This document shows, one piece after another, positions 8,725 to 17,516 of a stretch of 64,000 bases of DNA. The position numbers and the translations under genes were made by a program. The stretch is from assembly GCA_002384815.1 (NCBI GenBank), contig DGBN01000016.1:27999-91998 (forward strand), given 5' to 3'. The DNA comes from Oxalobacteraceae bacterium UBA4003 (lineage in GTDB: Bacteria; Pseudomonadota; Gammaproteobacteria; Burkholderiales; Burkholderiaceae_D). The number at the start of each line of letters is the position of its first letter. The first letter of the stretch is position 1. Below the pieces are notes generated by a model. It was not told the DNA's origin and searched no databases. It saw only the letters and a program-made list of their open reading frames with translations.

Positions 8725-9768
8725 TCAGAACGCATAGCCGACACTGAAGATCAGTGCGGTATCCATTTTCTTCTTGTCGATTGCGGGTGCATTGTCGTAA
8801 TCGATATTGAATTGTGTACTCAGATTGAGGCCGGCGGCGATCGGTACACGTATGCCCATGCGATTGCGCAGCAGCACATCGCTGGTGTCGCTTAGATTGG
8901 CATCTGTATTGAAGTTGTTGAAGTACACCAGTTTTTGATTCAGGAATTTTTGTTCATACTTGAAGCCGAATCCGAGTGTGGGAAATGATCGGTCTTGCGA
9001 GAGCTTGTAGTCTTCCTTGATGTAGTTCACGCTGACTTCGCCGGATAATTTTGTAATCTCGGTATCGATAAACTGTCGACCATAGCCGACACCCGCACCG
9101 CTGCGCAGGTTCAGATCTGCAAGCTCGTCACGTTCCGCCTTTGCATTTGCGAACAAATAGTTCTTGGGATCGAGAAACACGTCGTACTGACCTAAAAGAC
9201 GACGATTCGACGTTGTTGTCGTGCCTGCTGATGTGGCTTCGTTGAGTTCCCAATTGAGTGTGTATCGATCATCAGGATTGCGCGCGACAAATTCACCATT
9301 GGTGTGCACCTGATCATCGTGTGAATTGCCGCGATTGAAGACACCCCCCAAATCAAACTTTCCTGAGTAGGTAGTCGAATTGTCGATAATTGCCGGATTT
9401 AACGCAGTGATGTCCTGTCGTGTCAGCGTTTTGGCTTGGGGCGAGTCTGTTTTTTTCAGAACAACCTTGCCGCTTTCATCAACGATCACTTGTCCTGTCA
9501 CCATTGCGCCGTTGTCCAGTTGAACGCGTACGCCATCATCGGATACCAGTTTGGCGACATTCCCCCATGGAATTTTTATTTCTCCGAATACGCCCGACTT
9601 GAATGTCAACACACCATCGTTTAATTGTTGCAGCTCGCCTGTGATTTGATCGCCGTTGTTGAGAGTAACGATAGCTGCATGTCCATACAAAGGTGCAAGC
9701 AGGCTGGATATCGACAGTAAGAGGAAAAGCGAAGAATAAGTTTTTTTATTGGTTTTTTTAAATAGCAT
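8725..9768 (-). CDS. DUF481 family outer-membrane beta-barrel protein (YdiY-like)
   Basis: A 347-residue exported protein with a lysine-rich N-terminus and a hydrophobic signal sequence ending near PLYGHAA. Residues about 35-120 form a small beta domain (IVTLNNGDQITGELQQLNDG, GEIKIPWGNVAKL). From about 135 to the end, amphipathic strands run to a terminal aromatic (VGYAF), typical of an outer-membrane barrel. The start has GGAG seven bases upstream. Longer in-frame starts would destroy the signal peptide. The function of DUF481 proteins is not settled. It is transcribed divergently from the truncated haemoglobin gene. Confidence 0.85.
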   Translation of the reverse strand: MLFKKTNKKTYSSLFLLLSISSLLAPLYGHAAIVTLNNGDQITGELQQLNDGVLTFKSGVFGEIKIPWGNVAKLVSDDGVRVQLDNGAMVTGQVIVDESGKVVLKKTDSPQAKTLTRQDITALNPAIIDNSTTYSGKFDLGGVFNRGNSHDDQVHTNGEFVARNPDDRYTLNWELNEATSAGTTTTSNRRLLGQYDVFLDPKNYLFANAKAERDELADLNLRSGAGVGYGRQFIDTEITKLSGEVSVNYIKEDYKLSQDRSFPTLGFGFKYEQKFLNQKLVYFNNFNTDANLSDTSDVLLRNRMGIRVPIAAGLNLSTQFNIDYDNAPAIDKKKMDTALIFSVGYAF

Positions 9769-9913
9769 CGTACGGCTCCGGATTGTGGTCATTGTTTTGT
9801 AGAGCAGTGCTTGAGCCTTGAGTTCCCGCTGATTTCCAAATGCATGACATCCGATGCAGCCAGAGACGGCTGAGGGCGGCAATCGGAAGGCACGATGCGT
9901 TATCATGCAGGCT

Positions 9914-10309
9914 ATGACTGATAATCAACAGCGAACCTTGTATGAACTTCTGGACGGCGCCAGCGGCCTGCGCGCGCTGGTCGATCGGTTTTACGACCTG
10001 ATGGATCTGGAGCCGGCCTTCGCAGGGATACGCGCCATGCATCCGACTGTGCTGGATGGTTCACGCGATAAATTATTCTGGTTCCTGTCCGGCTGGACTG
10101 GCGGTCCCAACCTGTTTGTCGAGCGTTTCGGCCATCCGCGTCTGCGTGCGCGTCACTTGCCTTATGCGATTGCCACAAATGAACGCGACCAATGGCTGCG
10201 CTGCATGGAAATGGCGATGCAGGACGTCGGTATTGTTTCATCCTTGCAGGAACATTTGCAAAAAGCGTTCGCCGAAACTGCAGACTGGATGCGCAATACG
10301 CATGGTTAG
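9914..10309 (+). CDS. Group II truncated haemoglobin
   Basis: A 131-residue haem protein of the truncated (2-on-2) haemoglobin group II, linked to oxygen or NO/peroxide chemistry. Family marks are the B-helix Tyr in LVDRFYDLMD, the LFWFLSGWTGGPNLF block, the proximal His in FGHPRLRARHLPYAI, and the G8 Trp in ERDQWLRCMEMAM. The ATG at 9914 is chosen by comparison with family length; another ATG at 9905 would add three residues. The next gene, rmuC, begins 63 bases downstream. Confidence 0.9.
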   Translation: MTDNQQRTLYELLDGASGLRALVDRFYDLMDLEPAFAGIRAMHPTVLDGSRDKLFWFLSGWTGGPNLFVERFGHPRLRARHLPYAIATNERDQWLRCMEMAMQDVGIVSSLQEHLQKAFAETADWMRNTHG

Positions 10310-10372
10310 GCAGTCGTGACTGCGCGTTGCATATTCCCGCTTTGATTTTTCTTGCTCCGGACCTAGAACACC

Positions 10373-11842
10373 ATGACACAGCTGCATTTCATTATCTTGC
10401 TACTCGTTGCAGTCGCCATCATCGCGCTGCAGATTGTCGTCATATTGCGCAATCGCGCCGTCGATATCGCGCCGCAGTTGACTGCCCTGCAAAACGAAGT
10501 GCAGCGGCATCAGCAGCAAGGCAGCGAACGCATGGAACGCGAGCTGCGCGAACAGGTGCAATCGACTGCCCAAGCCACGCGCCAGGAGCTGGGCAGCAAT
10601 TTCGCGCAATTTCAGCAGGCATTGGCAACGCAATTGACGAGCGTGGCAACGATACAGAATAATCAGATCGATTCGTTTGCACAGCAACTTGCGAAATTGA
10701 ATGAAGCCAATGGACAGCAACTGGAAGCCATGCGGCAAGCGATTACCTTGCAGGCACAGACCGGGCGGGAAGAACAGGCCACTGCACTCAAGAGCTTTGG
10801 CGATACGCTGAATCAAACATTGACGACGCTGACGGAATCCAATGCGCAACGCATGGCCGAAGTGCGCGCCACGCTGGAAGCGAAGATCAAGGATCTGCAA
10901 ACCGACAATGGCGCACGGTTGGAAGAAATGCGCAAAACCGTCGATGAAAAACTGCATGCAACGCTGGAACAACGCCTGGGTGAATCGTTCAAGCTGGTTT
11001 CAGACAGACTGGAAAAAGTGCATCAAGGCCTGGGCGAAATGCAGCAACTGGCAATTGGCGTTGGCGATTTGAAGCGCGTGCTGACCAACGTCAAGACGCG
11101 TGGTACCTGGGGCGAAGTACAACTGGAAATGCTGCTGGAACAGGTGTTGACACCGGACCAGTATGCGAAGAATGTGGAAACGATTCCTGGTAGTGGTGCG
11201 CGTGTCGAATTCGCAATCAAATTGCCGGGCAATGATGACGGCCGGACGCCGATCTGGATGCCGATCGATGCAAAATTTCCGAAGGAACAATACGAGCGCC
11301 TGGCTGAAGCGGCAGATCGAGCGGATGCAGATGGCGTACTGTTGGCAGGAAAAGAGCTGGAAGCAGTTGTGCGAGGCGAGGCGAAAAAAATCGCCGAGAA
11401 ATATCTGTCACCGCCATTGACTACCGACTTTGCGATCCTGTTTTTACCAACGGAAGGCTTGTATGCAGAAGTCATGCGCAGACCCGGCCTGGCCGATGAT
11501 CTGCAGCGTACGCATCGTGTCAGCATCGCCGGCCCATCGACCTTGTCGGCATTGCTGAACAGTCTGCAAATGGGTTTCCGTACGCTGGCATTGGAAAAAC
11601 GTTCATCAGAAGTCTGGCAAGTGCTGGGCGCAGTCAAAACCGAGTTTGGCAAATTTGGCGATGTATTGGCAGCGACCAGGGCAACGCTGGAACGGGCAGC
11701 GAAGAACATCGAACAGGCCGAGACCAGAAGCCGCCAGATGACGCGCAAACTGAAATCGGTGGAGGCACTGCCTAGCGAGACTGCGCAGCAGCTGCTGGGC
11801 GTGGATTTACCTCTGGGCGATCTGCTGGATGATAAGGAATAG
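10373..11842 (+). CDS. rmuC: DNA recombination protein RmuC
   Basis: A 489-residue protein. A single N-terminal membrane helix (about residues 4-24) is followed by a long Gln/Glu-rich coiled coil (about 30-220) and the conserved RmuC nuclease-like domain (about 230-430), with LKRVLTNVKTRGTWGEVQL, PIDAKFPKEQYERL and FLPTEGLYAEVMRRPGL. RmuC limits recombination at short inverted repeats and in some bacteria defends against foreign DNA. Length and domain order are normal. A short GTTG/CAAC stem followed by six T lies just downstream (11852-11871) and may end the transcript weakly. Confidence 0.93.
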   Translation: MTQLHFIILLLVAVAIIALQIVVILRNRAVDIAPQLTALQNEVQRHQQQGSERMERELREQVQSTAQATRQELGSNFAQFQQALATQLTSVATIQNNQIDSFAQQLAKLNEANGQQLEAMRQAITLQAQTGREEQATALKSFGDTLNQTLTTLTESNAQRMAEVRATLEAKIKDLQTDNGARLEEMRKTVDEKLHATLEQRLGESFKLVSDRLEKVHQGLGEMQQLAIGVGDLKRVLTNVKTRGTWGEVQLEMLLEQVLTPDQYAKNVETIPGSGARVEFAIKLPGNDDGRTPIWMPIDAKFPKEQYERLAEAADRADADGVLLAGKELEAVVRGEAKKIAEKYLSPPLTTDFAILFLPTEGLYAEVMRRPGLADDLQRTHRVSIAGPSTLSALLNSLQMGFRTLALEKRSSEVWQVLGAVKTEFGKFGDVLAATRATLERAAKNIEQAETRSRQMTRKLKSVEALPSETAQQLLGVDLPLGDLLDDKE

Positions 11843-11940
11843 TTATTTCGTGGTTGTCAGCAACATTTTTTAAATCATGATAAATTCACGTCTCACTGAT
11901 GAAGTGATGCGCTGAGCTTTCAACGCACACATTCATCAAT

Positions 11941-12112
11941 ACGTTCTCGGGGCGGGGCGAGATTCCCCACCGGCGGTAATGACGCAGTTTTGTGTCTAGC
12001 CCGCGAGCGCTTGTTGGAGCGTCAATCCGGTTCGCCGGATTTCTTCAGCAAGGTCAGCAGACTCGGTGTGATCCCGAGGCCGACGGTCATAGTCCGGATG
12101 ATAGAGAACGGG
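11941..12112 (+). promoter_or_regulatory. FMN riboswitch (RFN element)
   Basis: The conserved FMN aptamer is easy to read. The closing stem CGTTCTC (11942-11948) pairs with GAGAACG (12104-12110). Inside it lie the invariant GGGGCGGGGCGAGATTCCCC arm, the CCGGCGGTAATGACG segment, an AGCCCGCGAGCG arm, the GTCAGCAGACTCGGTG segment and the final AGTCCGGATGATAGA. FMN binding to this RNA normally shuts down riboflavin synthesis or uptake genes. It precedes a lumazine synthase gene by 100 bases, fitting that role. Confidence 0.97.
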
Positions 12113-12179
12113 ATGACTCTTTACGCACCGGATATTCCGGTTACCTGCGTTTGCCATTCCCGCTTGATATTCAATATGC

Positions 12180-12205
12180 CCTGTTTTTTAATGTGCAAAC
12201 AGGAG
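12180..12205 (+). promoter_or_regulatory. Shine-Dalgarno-sequestering hairpin below the FMN riboswitch
   Basis: CCTGTTT (12180-12186) can pair with AAACAGG (12197-12203), a 7-bp stem with a 10-base loop. The ribosome site AGGAG (12201-12205) lies in the 3' arm, 8 bases before the lumazine synthase ATG. No hairpin with a T-run is seen between the aptamer and the gene, so control is probably at translation initiation. The structure is drawn by eye. Confidence 0.6.
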
Positions 12206-12212
12206 CTTCACA

Positions 12213-12716
12213 ATGCAGCACGCTATCGACATCAAAGCAAAATCAGCAACACGTCGTATCGCTTTTATTCAAGCCAGCTGGCACAAGGAAATCGTTGACC
12301 AATGCCGTATCGCATTTGTCGAGGAAATGGCTACACGCGGCTATTCTGAAGACGCCATCGATTTCTTCGAGGTCGCAGGAGCATTTGAAATTCCGCTGCA
12401 TGCCAAGGTGCTCGCCAAAGGCGGCCGCTATGCTGCAATCGTCGGCACAGGCCTGGTGGTGGACGGCGGGGTCTATCGTCACGAGTTCGTCTCGCAAGCC
12501 GTTATCAGCGGTTTGATGCAGGTACAACTGGAAACTGAAGTGCCGGTGATTTCAGCCGTGCTGACGCCGCATCATTTCCATTCGCACGATGAACATCAGG
12601 GGTTTTTCTTCCAGCATTTCCTGGTAAAGGGAAAAGAAGCGGCGCACGCATGTGCGGACACCATCCAGCGTTTGCAGCAGATCGACGCGATGGCGCAGGA
12701 GCGTATTGCGGCATAA
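12213..12716 (+). CDS. ribH2: 6,7-dimethyl-8-ribityllumazine synthase, type II
   Basis: A 167-residue enzyme joining 5-amino-6-ribitylamino-uracil and 3,4-dihydroxybutanone phosphate to lumazine, the penultimate step to riboflavin. The signature segment VLTPHHFHSHDEHQGFFFQH and HFLVKGKEAAHACAD identify the type II (RibH2) branch, which in other bacteria forms decamers rather than icosahedra. AFIQASWHKEIVDQCR and VAGAFEIPLHAK are the substrate-binding loops. The gene is alone behind an FMN riboswitch, so it is regulated by flavin level apart from any main rib operon, which is not in this window. Confidence 0.93.
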   Translation: MQHAIDIKAKSATRRIAFIQASWHKEIVDQCRIAFVEEMATRGYSEDAIDFFEVAGAFEIPLHAKVLAKGGRYAAIVGTGLVVDGGVYRHEFVSQAVISGLMQVQLETEVPVISAVLTPHHFHSHDEHQGFFFQHFLVKGKEAAHACADTIQRLQQIDAMAQERIAA

Positions 12717-12770
12717 GTTTATCTGACGGCGGATTTTTATCGCAGCTGGCAAAAATGAAGAAAGAAAAAA

Positions 12771-12792
12771 GGGAGCCGAAGCTCCCTTTTTT
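12771..12792. terminator. Bidirectional terminator between ribH2 and rne
   Basis: GGGAGC (12771-12776) and GCTCCC (12781-12786) with a CGAA tetraloop are followed by six T and preceded by an A-run, so the hairpin can end both the plus-strand ribH2 transcript and the minus-strand rne transcript. A second hairpin, ATCCTGT/ACAGGAT, follows at 12803-12820 close to the rne stop codon. Confidence 0.85.
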
Positions 12793-12829
12793 GTGACCGG
12801 ATATCCTGTTTTTACAGGATGAACAAGTC

Positions 12830-15721
12830 TTATTGCTTTGTTTCCATTTGTACCAAAGGCTCCGTCGATTGCGGTGGCAGTGGTTTGCGTTCGCGTGGTA
12901 CGCGTACTGGCGGAACAAACTTGGCAGCTTCTTCCTGTGCCGCACGCAATTTTTCCGGATTGGTGGAAGCCAAGACCAAACCGGCACTGTGCAGCACTTC
13001 GTTCAAGTCTTCAACTTTACTCGTGCTTGCTACCGGAGCTGCCGCAACAGAAACCGGAGCAATTACTGGTGCGGCTGGAACTGCCGCGGGTGCAGGCGAA
13101 ACAGCGATAACCGGTGTCGGTTCAACAGCAGGCGCTGCTTCAACGACCGGTGCTATTTCAACAGCTGCTGGTGCAACGACGATTGGTTCCGGCGTTGGCG
13201 CAGCCGGTACAGCGACAACAGACACCGCAACTTCAGGCTCTGCCTGACGCATCACTTCTTGCGGAATCAATGGTGCAGCGATGGCCGATGTCAATGCGCT
13301 GACTGGCGCTTCGACTGCAATGCTTGCTTCCCTTGCGTGTGTAGCGGTTTCCTGGCTTGCTGTGTTGACGACAGCGGAGGCCATTTCTGTTGCACTTACA
13401 TGCGCTGCGCCTTGGGTCTGCGCCGCTTCATCCTGCAAGGTATTCTCTTGCAGTGCGACTACACCATCTTCATTGCTTTCGTTTTCAGCACCGGTTTCAG
13501 TATTGTCACGATCACGACGATTACGGTTACGACCACCACGACGGCGACGACGACGCGGTTGTTCTTCGCCGTCAACTGCTTCCACCGGAATGCCGTTTGC
13601 ATCCAGTACGATCGCAACGTTGCCGTTAGCTTCTGTCGCTGGCGGGGTTGTTCTGGCTGGTGCTGCAGCGGCAACTATTGCGCCAACTGGCAACAAGGAT
13701 GCATCCTCGGCAATGACTTCCTTGCGCTCTTCGCGCGGTGGGCGCGGCGTACGCTCGCGGCGTCCTTCATTGCCTTCACGTGGTTCACGCGGTTCGCGCG
13801 GCTCACGAGGAGGGCGAGGCGGACGTGCATTTTGCGTTTCGCTTGCTGTCGGTTTTGCTGCGACTTCTTCACGCTCTTCGCCACGTTCACGACCACCACG
13901 ACCGCCACGACTGCGACTACGCTGATTGCGGCTGCCGTCTTTGCGTTCGCCACGTTGATTGCGTTGATTCTTGTCTTCCCTGGCAGTTTGAGCCGGTGCT
14001 GCTTTTGGCTGTTCCGGGCTGCCGCTGAAGAAGGCCATGAGTTTTTGGAAGAAGCCTTTTTCGGCCGGTGCGGCTTTTGCTGTTTCTGCCACTTTGCGTT
14101 CAACGATAGGTGCCGGCTGATCAGGCGTAATGCCTTTGACCATGGCTTCCTGGCGTGGCTTGACGTCTTCTTTCTGACTCTTGCCATAGCTGATGTCGGT
14201 GTCCGCTTGTTCGGTCATCGCATAGCTGGCTTGTGTTTCTTCCAGACGTGGATCGTCGTGCTTGATACGTTCCAGTTTGTAGTGTGGCGTTTCCAGATGC
14301 TTGTTCGGGATCAGGATGATGGAGACGCGATGACGCGTTTCGATCTTCAGGATTTCGCCGCGTTTTTCGTTCAGCAGGAAGGCAGCAACATCGACCGGCG
14401 CTTGCACGTGGATAGATGCCGAATTTTCCTTCATTGCTTCTTCCTGGATGATGCGCAGGACTTGCAAGGCGGACGATTCGGTATCGCGGATGTGGCCGGT
14501 GCCGTTGCAACGCGGGCAGGTCACATGGCTGCCTTCGGACAGTGATGGACGCAGGCGCTGACGCGACAATTCCATCAGGCCGAAGCGCGAGATCTTGCCC
14601 ATCTGGACGCGCGCGCGATCGTAGTGCAATGCGTCTTTCAGGCGTGTTTCGACTTCGCGCTGGTTTTTCGAATTCTCCATATCGATGAAGTCGATGACGA
14701 TCAGGCCGCCCAGGTCGCGCAAGCGCAATTGGCGGGCTACTTCTTCAGCCGCTTCACAGTTGGTATGGAATGCGGTGGTTTCGATGTCGCTGCCGCGGGT
14801 GGCGCGCGCCGAGTTGACGTCGACGGAAACCAGTGCTTCGGTGTGATCGATCACGATTGCGCCGCCGGATGGCAACGGAACGGTACGCGAATACGCGGTT
14901 TCGATCTGATGTTCAATCTGGAAGCGCGAGAACAGTGGTACGTCGTCGCGATAACGTTTGACGCGATGCACCATGTCCGGCATTACGTGGCTCATGAACT
15001 GCTGGGCCTGTTCGTAAATGTCGTCTGTGTCGATCAGGATTTCGCCGATATCAGGCTGGAAGTAATCGCGGATTGCGCGGATGACGAGCGACGATTCCTG
15101 ATAAATCAGAAATGCGCCAGCGCCGGTTTGGCCTGCACCTTCGATCGCGCGCCACAGTTGCATCAGGTAGTTCAAATCCCATTGCAATTCGTCGACGTTA
15201 CGGCCGATGCCGGCGGTACGAGCAATAACGGACATGCCTTGCGGCAAATCCAGTTTATCCATTGTTTCGCGCAATTCCTGGCGATCTTCACCTTCGACGC
15301 GACGCGATACGCCGCCGCCGCGTGGATTGTTAGGCATCAATACCAGGTAACGACCGGCCAGGGAAACGAAAGAAGTCAGTGCCGCGCCTTTGTTGCCGCG
15401 TTCTTCCTTCTCGACCTGGACCATGATTTCCTGGCCTTCGCGCAGCGCATCTTTAATCGAAGCGTTACGAACATCAACGCCTTCCTTGAAGTAGGTGCGG
15501 GCGACTTCCTTGAATGGCAGGAAGCCGTGGCGATCTTCACCGTAGCTGATGAAGCAGGCTTCAAGCGACGGTTCGATGCGGGTGATCACGCCTTTGTAGA
15601 TATTGGACTTGCGTTGTTCGCGTCCGGTTGTTTCGATATCGATGTCGATGAGTTTTTGCCCGTCGACAATGGCAACGCGCAATTCTTCTTGCTGCGTTGC
15701 ATTAAATAACATGCGTTTCAT
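12830..15721 (-). CDS. rne: Ribonuclease E
   Basis: A 963-residue endoribonuclease that starts mRNA decay and processes rRNA and tRNA. The N-terminal catalytic half holds the S1 domain (about 35-120), the 5'-sensor/RNase H-like part, and the metal-binding aspartates in SVDVNSARATRG and GGLIVIDFIDM. The zinc-link CPRCNGTG that joins the dimer pair lies just before the small domain. From about residue 520 the protein is disordered: an Arg/Gly-rich block (RSRGGRGGRERG), a PREPREPRE tract, an RRRRRRGGRNRNRRDRD block and an Ala/Val/Pro-rich tail with a closing conserved segment. The tail is the degradosome scaffold in this family. The gene diverges from rluC behind a leader of about 480 bases. Confidence 0.96.
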   Translation of the reverse strand: MKRMLFNATQQEELRVAIVDGQKLIDIDIETTGREQRKSNIYKGVITRIEPSLEACFISYGEDRHGFLPFKEVARTYFKEGVDVRNASIKDALREGQEIMVQVEKEERGNKGAALTSFVSLAGRYLVLMPNNPRGGGVSRRVEGEDRQELRETMDKLDLPQGMSVIARTAGIGRNVDELQWDLNYLMQLWRAIEGAGQTGAGAFLIYQESSLVIRAIRDYFQPDIGEILIDTDDIYEQAQQFMSHVMPDMVHRVKRYRDDVPLFSRFQIEHQIETAYSRTVPLPSGGAIVIDHTEALVSVDVNSARATRGSDIETTAFHTNCEAAEEVARQLRLRDLGGLIVIDFIDMENSKNQREVETRLKDALHYDRARVQMGKISRFGLMELSRQRLRPSLSEGSHVTCPRCNGTGHIRDTESSALQVLRIIQEEAMKENSASIHVQAPVDVAAFLLNEKRGEILKIETRHRVSIILIPNKHLETPHYKLERIKHDDPRLEETQASYAMTEQADTDISYGKSQKEDVKPRQEAMVKGITPDQPAPIVERKVAETAKAAPAEKGFFQKLMAFFSGSPEQPKAAPAQTAREDKNQRNQRGERKDGSRNQRSRSRGGRGGRERGEEREEVAAKPTASETQNARPPRPPREPREPREPREGNEGRRERTPRPPREERKEVIAEDASLLPVGAIVAAAAPARTTPPATEANGNVAIVLDANGIPVEAVDGEEQPRRRRRRGGRNRNRRDRDNTETGAENESNEDGVVALQENTLQDEAAQTQGAAHVSATEMASAVVNTASQETATHAREASIAVEAPVSALTSAIAAPLIPQEVMRQAEPEVAVSVVAVPAAPTPEPIVVAPAAVEIAPVVEAAPAVEPTPVIAVSPAPAAVPAAPVIAPVSVAAAPVASTSKVEDLNEVLHSAGLVLASTNPEKLRAAQEEAAKFVPPVRVPRERKPLPPQSTEPLVQMETKQ

Positions 15722-16165
15722 GTAAGTGCTCCGTGACCCTAAGGTCGGTTTAATGCCATAGCGTTACCTATAGACGTCGCATGCAGAGAGAAAGCATCTG
15801 GCGCGCCGGCGTGAAGCGATGAGCAGCAATAGCAGCGTGGCTATCGGGGAACATCGCAGCGAATTGCGGCTCGCTGAGCGTTTCTATCTTGCATTGACGG
15901 CAACAGGCGCCATCTACAGCATCAGTACAGGGATGTACGCGGGGCAGGAGTGCTTGGGGAGGGAATTGCCTTGGTGTGTGATACTTAGCGCAGACGCGCT
16001 GTGGTCACAACGGGGCGCGGATGCAGTAAAACGGTTGCCGAATGTTCACTTGATCTGCATCGTGCGCGTCGAATAAATCGAGCGCAACGAAAGTCGCGGG
16101 TGGTGAACACAGTGCTTGAGCCATACAAAACATAGGCAAAATCGGCAAACAATTTAAAACATCAA

Positions 16166-16234
16166 CCAGCAAGCCTTCCATTAAACGGCGAGCTTGCCGG
16201 ACTTTATCCTAACAATCCAAACATTCTTGACCAA
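16166..16234 (-). promoter_or_regulatory. Predicted rne promoter with a 5'-terminal hairpin
   Basis: On the minus strand TTGGTC (16234-16229) and TAGGAT (16211-16206) are 17 bases apart, placing the transcript start near 16199. Immediately downstream, CCGGCAAGC pairs with GCTTGCTGG (16200-16192 with 16174-16166), nine pairs with one G-U. The transcript would thus begin in a stem, an arrangement that shields a 5' end from RNase E. The prediction is by eye. Confidence 0.4.
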
Positions 16235-16388
16235 CACCCTTGCGCGTTATCCGATTACAACAACGGTGCAACCTTGACTCGCGCAGGGGCGGTGCATACA
16301 CATCTTTTCCATCGAATTTGCAAATTGGCGAGGCCGATGGAGACGCCCCTGTGTAGAATGTCTTTTTTATTCTTACACCAGTAATGGT

Positions 16389-16417
16389 TTGTGACCATTG
16401 CGAAACGATTATATATT
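16389..16417 (+). promoter_or_regulatory. Promoter of rluC
   Basis: TTGTGA (16389-16394) and TATATT (16412-16417) are 17 bases apart. The transcript would begin near 16424. This rules against an ATG at 16422 as start of rluC and favours the ATG at 16461, which also has a ribosome site. Confidence 0.55.
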
Positions 16418-16460
16418 CAAAATGAAGGACTTAGCGAGATTTTCAGGGAAACAGGCTGAA

Positions 16461-17441
16461 ATGCCATCACCCACCCGCTCGTCGCAGGTCCAATCCCAAG
16501 TTTCGGTCCAAGTTCAGCTTGTCACCATTTCCGAAGAAGAAGCCGGCCAGCGTATAGATAACTTTTTGCTACGCATATGCAAAGGCGTGCCGAAAAGTCA
16601 CATCTATCGTGTGTTGCGTTCCGGTGAAGTGCGCGTCAACAAAGGTCGTATTGACCAAACCTATCGTTTGGCCGAGGGAGATGTTGTTCGCATCCCGCCT
16701 ATTCGCATTGCAGAAAAAGCACCATCCACCGCGCCAGGGGCAGAATTCAAAATATTGCTTGAAGACAATCATCTGCTGGTAATCGACAAGCCGGCAGGAG
16801 TTGCAGTGCATGGTGGTTCCGGTGTCAGTTATGGCGTAATCGAACAGTTGCGCGCTGCACGTCCGGATGCGAAATTTCTTGAGTTGGTGCATAGACTTGA
16901 TCGCGATACATCCGGCGTCCTGGTTTTGGCCAAAAAACGCTCGGCATTGACAAATTTGCATGAGCAGATACGCGGTGGCGAGCCGGACAAGCGCTATTTT
17001 GTTTTGGTGCGTGGCGATTGGAAGAACGCGCGCCAGCATATTAAATTGCCTTTGCATAAATATTCGACCGCAGATGGCGAACGCCGGGTTCGGGTCCAGG
17101 CCGATGGCATGGAGTCGCACACGATTTTCAACCTGATTCAGCGTTATGGCGAATTCGCCTTGCTGGAAGCCGAGTTGAAAACCGGCCGTACGCATCAGAT
17201 ACGTGTGCATCTTGCATCCAGCGGTTTTGCGATTGCGGGCGATGACAAGTATGGCGACTTTGCATTGAACCGCGATTTGCAAAAAGCCGATGGCGAACGC
17301 GTCGCGTTGAAACGCATGTTCCTGCACGCGCATCAAATTACCTTCATTCATCCTGAGAGTGGCAAGCCGGTGACGCTGAACGCGCCGTTACCGCCAGAGT
17401 GCGAACGCTTTCTCAAGAGTCTGAAAAAGACATCCAACTAA
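16461..17441 (+). CDS. rluC: 23S rRNA pseudouridine synthase RluC
   Basis: Makes pseudouridines 955, 2504 and 2580 of 23S rRNA. It has 326 residues from the chosen ATG: an N-terminal S4 RNA-binding domain (EEEAGQRIDNFLLRICKGVPKSHIYRVLRSG) and a RluA-family catalytic domain with the nucleophilic Asp in ELVHRLDRDTSGVLVLAKK. AGVAVHGGSGVSYGVIEQLR distinguishes RluC from RluD. The start at 16461 has an AGG five bases upstream and fits the predicted promoter; frames opening at 16398 (TTG) or 16422 (ATG) would begin at or before the predicted transcript start. It leads the set rluC, gph-like, Rieske, sppA. Confidence 0.93.
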   Translation: MPSPTRSSQVQSQVSVQVQLVTISEEEAGQRIDNFLLRICKGVPKSHIYRVLRSGEVRVNKGRIDQTYRLAEGDVVRIPPIRIAEKAPSTAPGAEFKILLEDNHLLVIDKPAGVAVHGGSGVSYGVIEQLRAARPDAKFLELVHRLDRDTSGVLVLAKKRSALTNLHEQIRGGEPDKRYFVLVRGDWKNARQHIKLPLHKYSTADGERRVRVQADGMESHTIFNLIQRYGEFALLEAELKTGRTHQIRVHLASSGFAIAGDDKYGDFALNRDLQKADGERVALKRMFLHAHQITFIHPESGKPVTLNAPLPPECERFLKSLKKTSN

Positions 17442-17516
17442 CTAAATTAATCGCGAGTCGCTTAAAGACTCATAGATACCAGGAAAAGGAGTTGGCAGCA
17501 CGGGCTGTCAGAGTAC

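Larger units (their letters stand above)
15722..16460. other. Long rne leader and rne/rluC divergent promoter region
   Basis: About 740 bases without a convincing gene. Most of it (15722 to about 16199) would be the untranslated leader of rne, judged from a minus-strand promoter candidate at 16206-16234. In E. coli the rne leader is long and structured and lets RNase E control its own mRNA; a similar role here is an inference. A possible 85-residue frame at 15819-16076 on the plus strand has no ribosome site or recognisable motif. The right end holds the rluC promoter. Confidence 0.6.

Noticed and set aside
12833..14545. 570-residue plus-strand open frame opposite rne
   Set aside because: Cys/Phe/Arg-rich composition, no ribosome site, and entirely antisense to a well-supported RNase E tail; it is a by-product of the repetitive codons. 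The same applies to 14624-15709 on the plus strand.
15819..16076. 85-residue plus-strand frame in the rne leader
   Set aside because: No ribosome site, no motif, and it lies where a structured rne leader is expected on the other strand.
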